Position numbers and translations under genes: made by a program. The notes beneath the pieces were generated by a model. That model searched no databases. It was not told where the DNA came from and saw only the letters and a program-made list of their open reading frames with translations. Positions 6,426-6,509 of a stretch of 6,509 bases of DNA are shown here, one piece after another (position 1 is the first letter of the stretch; every line of letters starts with the position of its first letter). The DNA is from Wenzhouxiangella sp. (lineage in GTDB: Bacteria; Pseudomonadota; Gammaproteobacteria; Xanthomonadales; Wenzhouxiangellaceae): the NCBI GenBank assembly GCA_007135355.1, contig SLJA01000011.1, positions 1 to 6,509 on the forward strand, read 5' to 3'.

Positions 6426-6451
6426 GCGCTATATTCTGTGAGATATAACGC
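6426..6451. promoter_or_regulatory. ModE-like operator (Mo-box) overlapping the promoter
   Basis: CGCTATAT (6427-6434) and ATATAACG (6443-6450) form an inverted repeat with an eight-base spacer and only one mismatched pair; the symmetry extends one more base each side (G6426/C6451). This resembles the molybdate-responsive ModE site, which has CGNTATAT/ATATANCG half-sites. It lies 21 bases before a start codon whose product begins like ModE itself, suggesting autoregulation. The site overlaps the best -10 hexamer, TATATT (6430-6435), and the predicted start near 6442, so binding should repress. Confidence 0.6.
6430..6442 (+). promoter_or_regulatory. Candidate -10 and start site for the 6472 gene
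   Basis: TATATT (6430-6435) matches the -10 consensus at five of six bases and predicts a start near 6442, about 30 bases before the ATG. No -35 hexamer is found at 16-18 bases upstream; the FNR-like palindrome takes its place, as at activator-dependent promoters. Confidence 0.4.
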
Positions 6452-6471
6452 ATCGTGGGCACTTACCCTGC

Positions 6472-6509
6472 ATGTCCCAAACCGAAATCGACGGTCGCTT
6501 CTGGCTTCG
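6472..6509 (+). CDS. Probable ModE-type molybdate-responsive regulator, 3' partial
   Basis: Only 13 codons are visible: MSQTEIDGRFWLR, cut by the window end. The opening IDGRFWL resembles the start of ModE-family regulators of Pseudomonas-like bacteria (by memory of the family, a GRFWL segment leads into the winged helix-turn-helix DNA-binding domain that governs molybdate uptake and molybdoenzyme genes). This short match would be weak alone; the ModE-like operator directly upstream strengthens it. An in-frame TGA at 6439-6441 and the absence of other start codons between fix the ATG. No clear Shine-Dalgarno precedes it. Other winged-helix or molybdate-related proteins remain possible. Confidence 0.5.
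   Translation, partial: MSQTEIDGRFWL

Overview
The window is GC-rich DNA (roughly 63-65% G+C by eye) from what looks like a gammaproteobacterium, possibly near the Xanthomonadales or Chromatiales. This guess rests on base composition, the gene families, and a pair of hairpins headed by GTAG, like the REP elements of Pseudomonas and Stenotrophomonas. No ribosomal or species-diagnostic gene is present, so the assignment is loose.

Layout: (1) 1-1968 (+) is most of a YyaL/SPATA20-type protein, with a thioredoxin-like DUF255 domain carrying CHWC followed by a glycosidase-like helical barrel; its 5' end lies outside the window. (2) It meets, with no gap, the convergent gene 1969-3771 (-), an SLC13-family permease with two internal RCK_C (TrkA_C) domains. 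(3) A 138-base divergent intergenic region (3772-3909) holds promoter-like elements for both sides, two palindromes, and a short leader ORF. (4) 3910-5742 (+) is a second, related SLC13/RCK_C permease. (5) 5743-5906 is a noncoding patch with two GTAG hairpins in inverted orientation (REPIN/BIME-like). (6) 5907-6379 (+) is the C-terminal remnant of a DUF222-type HNH endonuclease gene. It lacks its N-terminal half and has a one-base frameshift just after the HHH of the HNH core. (7) 6380-6471 is a short, AT-richer control region with a ModE-like operator and an FNR-like palindrome. (8) The first 13 codons of a new gene begin at 6472; its N-terminus resembles ModE-type molybdate regulators.

How they work together: the two permeases form an old divergent paralogue pair that probably moves inorganic anions or carboxylates; the substrate cannot be read from sequence. 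The DUF255 gene is probably unrelated housekeeping. The right edge appears to begin a molybdenum-related locus. Its operator overlaps the likely -10 and start site, with the FNR-like site about 40 bases upstream of the start, suggesting control by molybdate and by oxygen or nitrogen oxides. I found no defence system, CRISPR array, tRNA, rRNA, or complete mobile element. The most interesting signals are small regulatory and repeat structures between genes.
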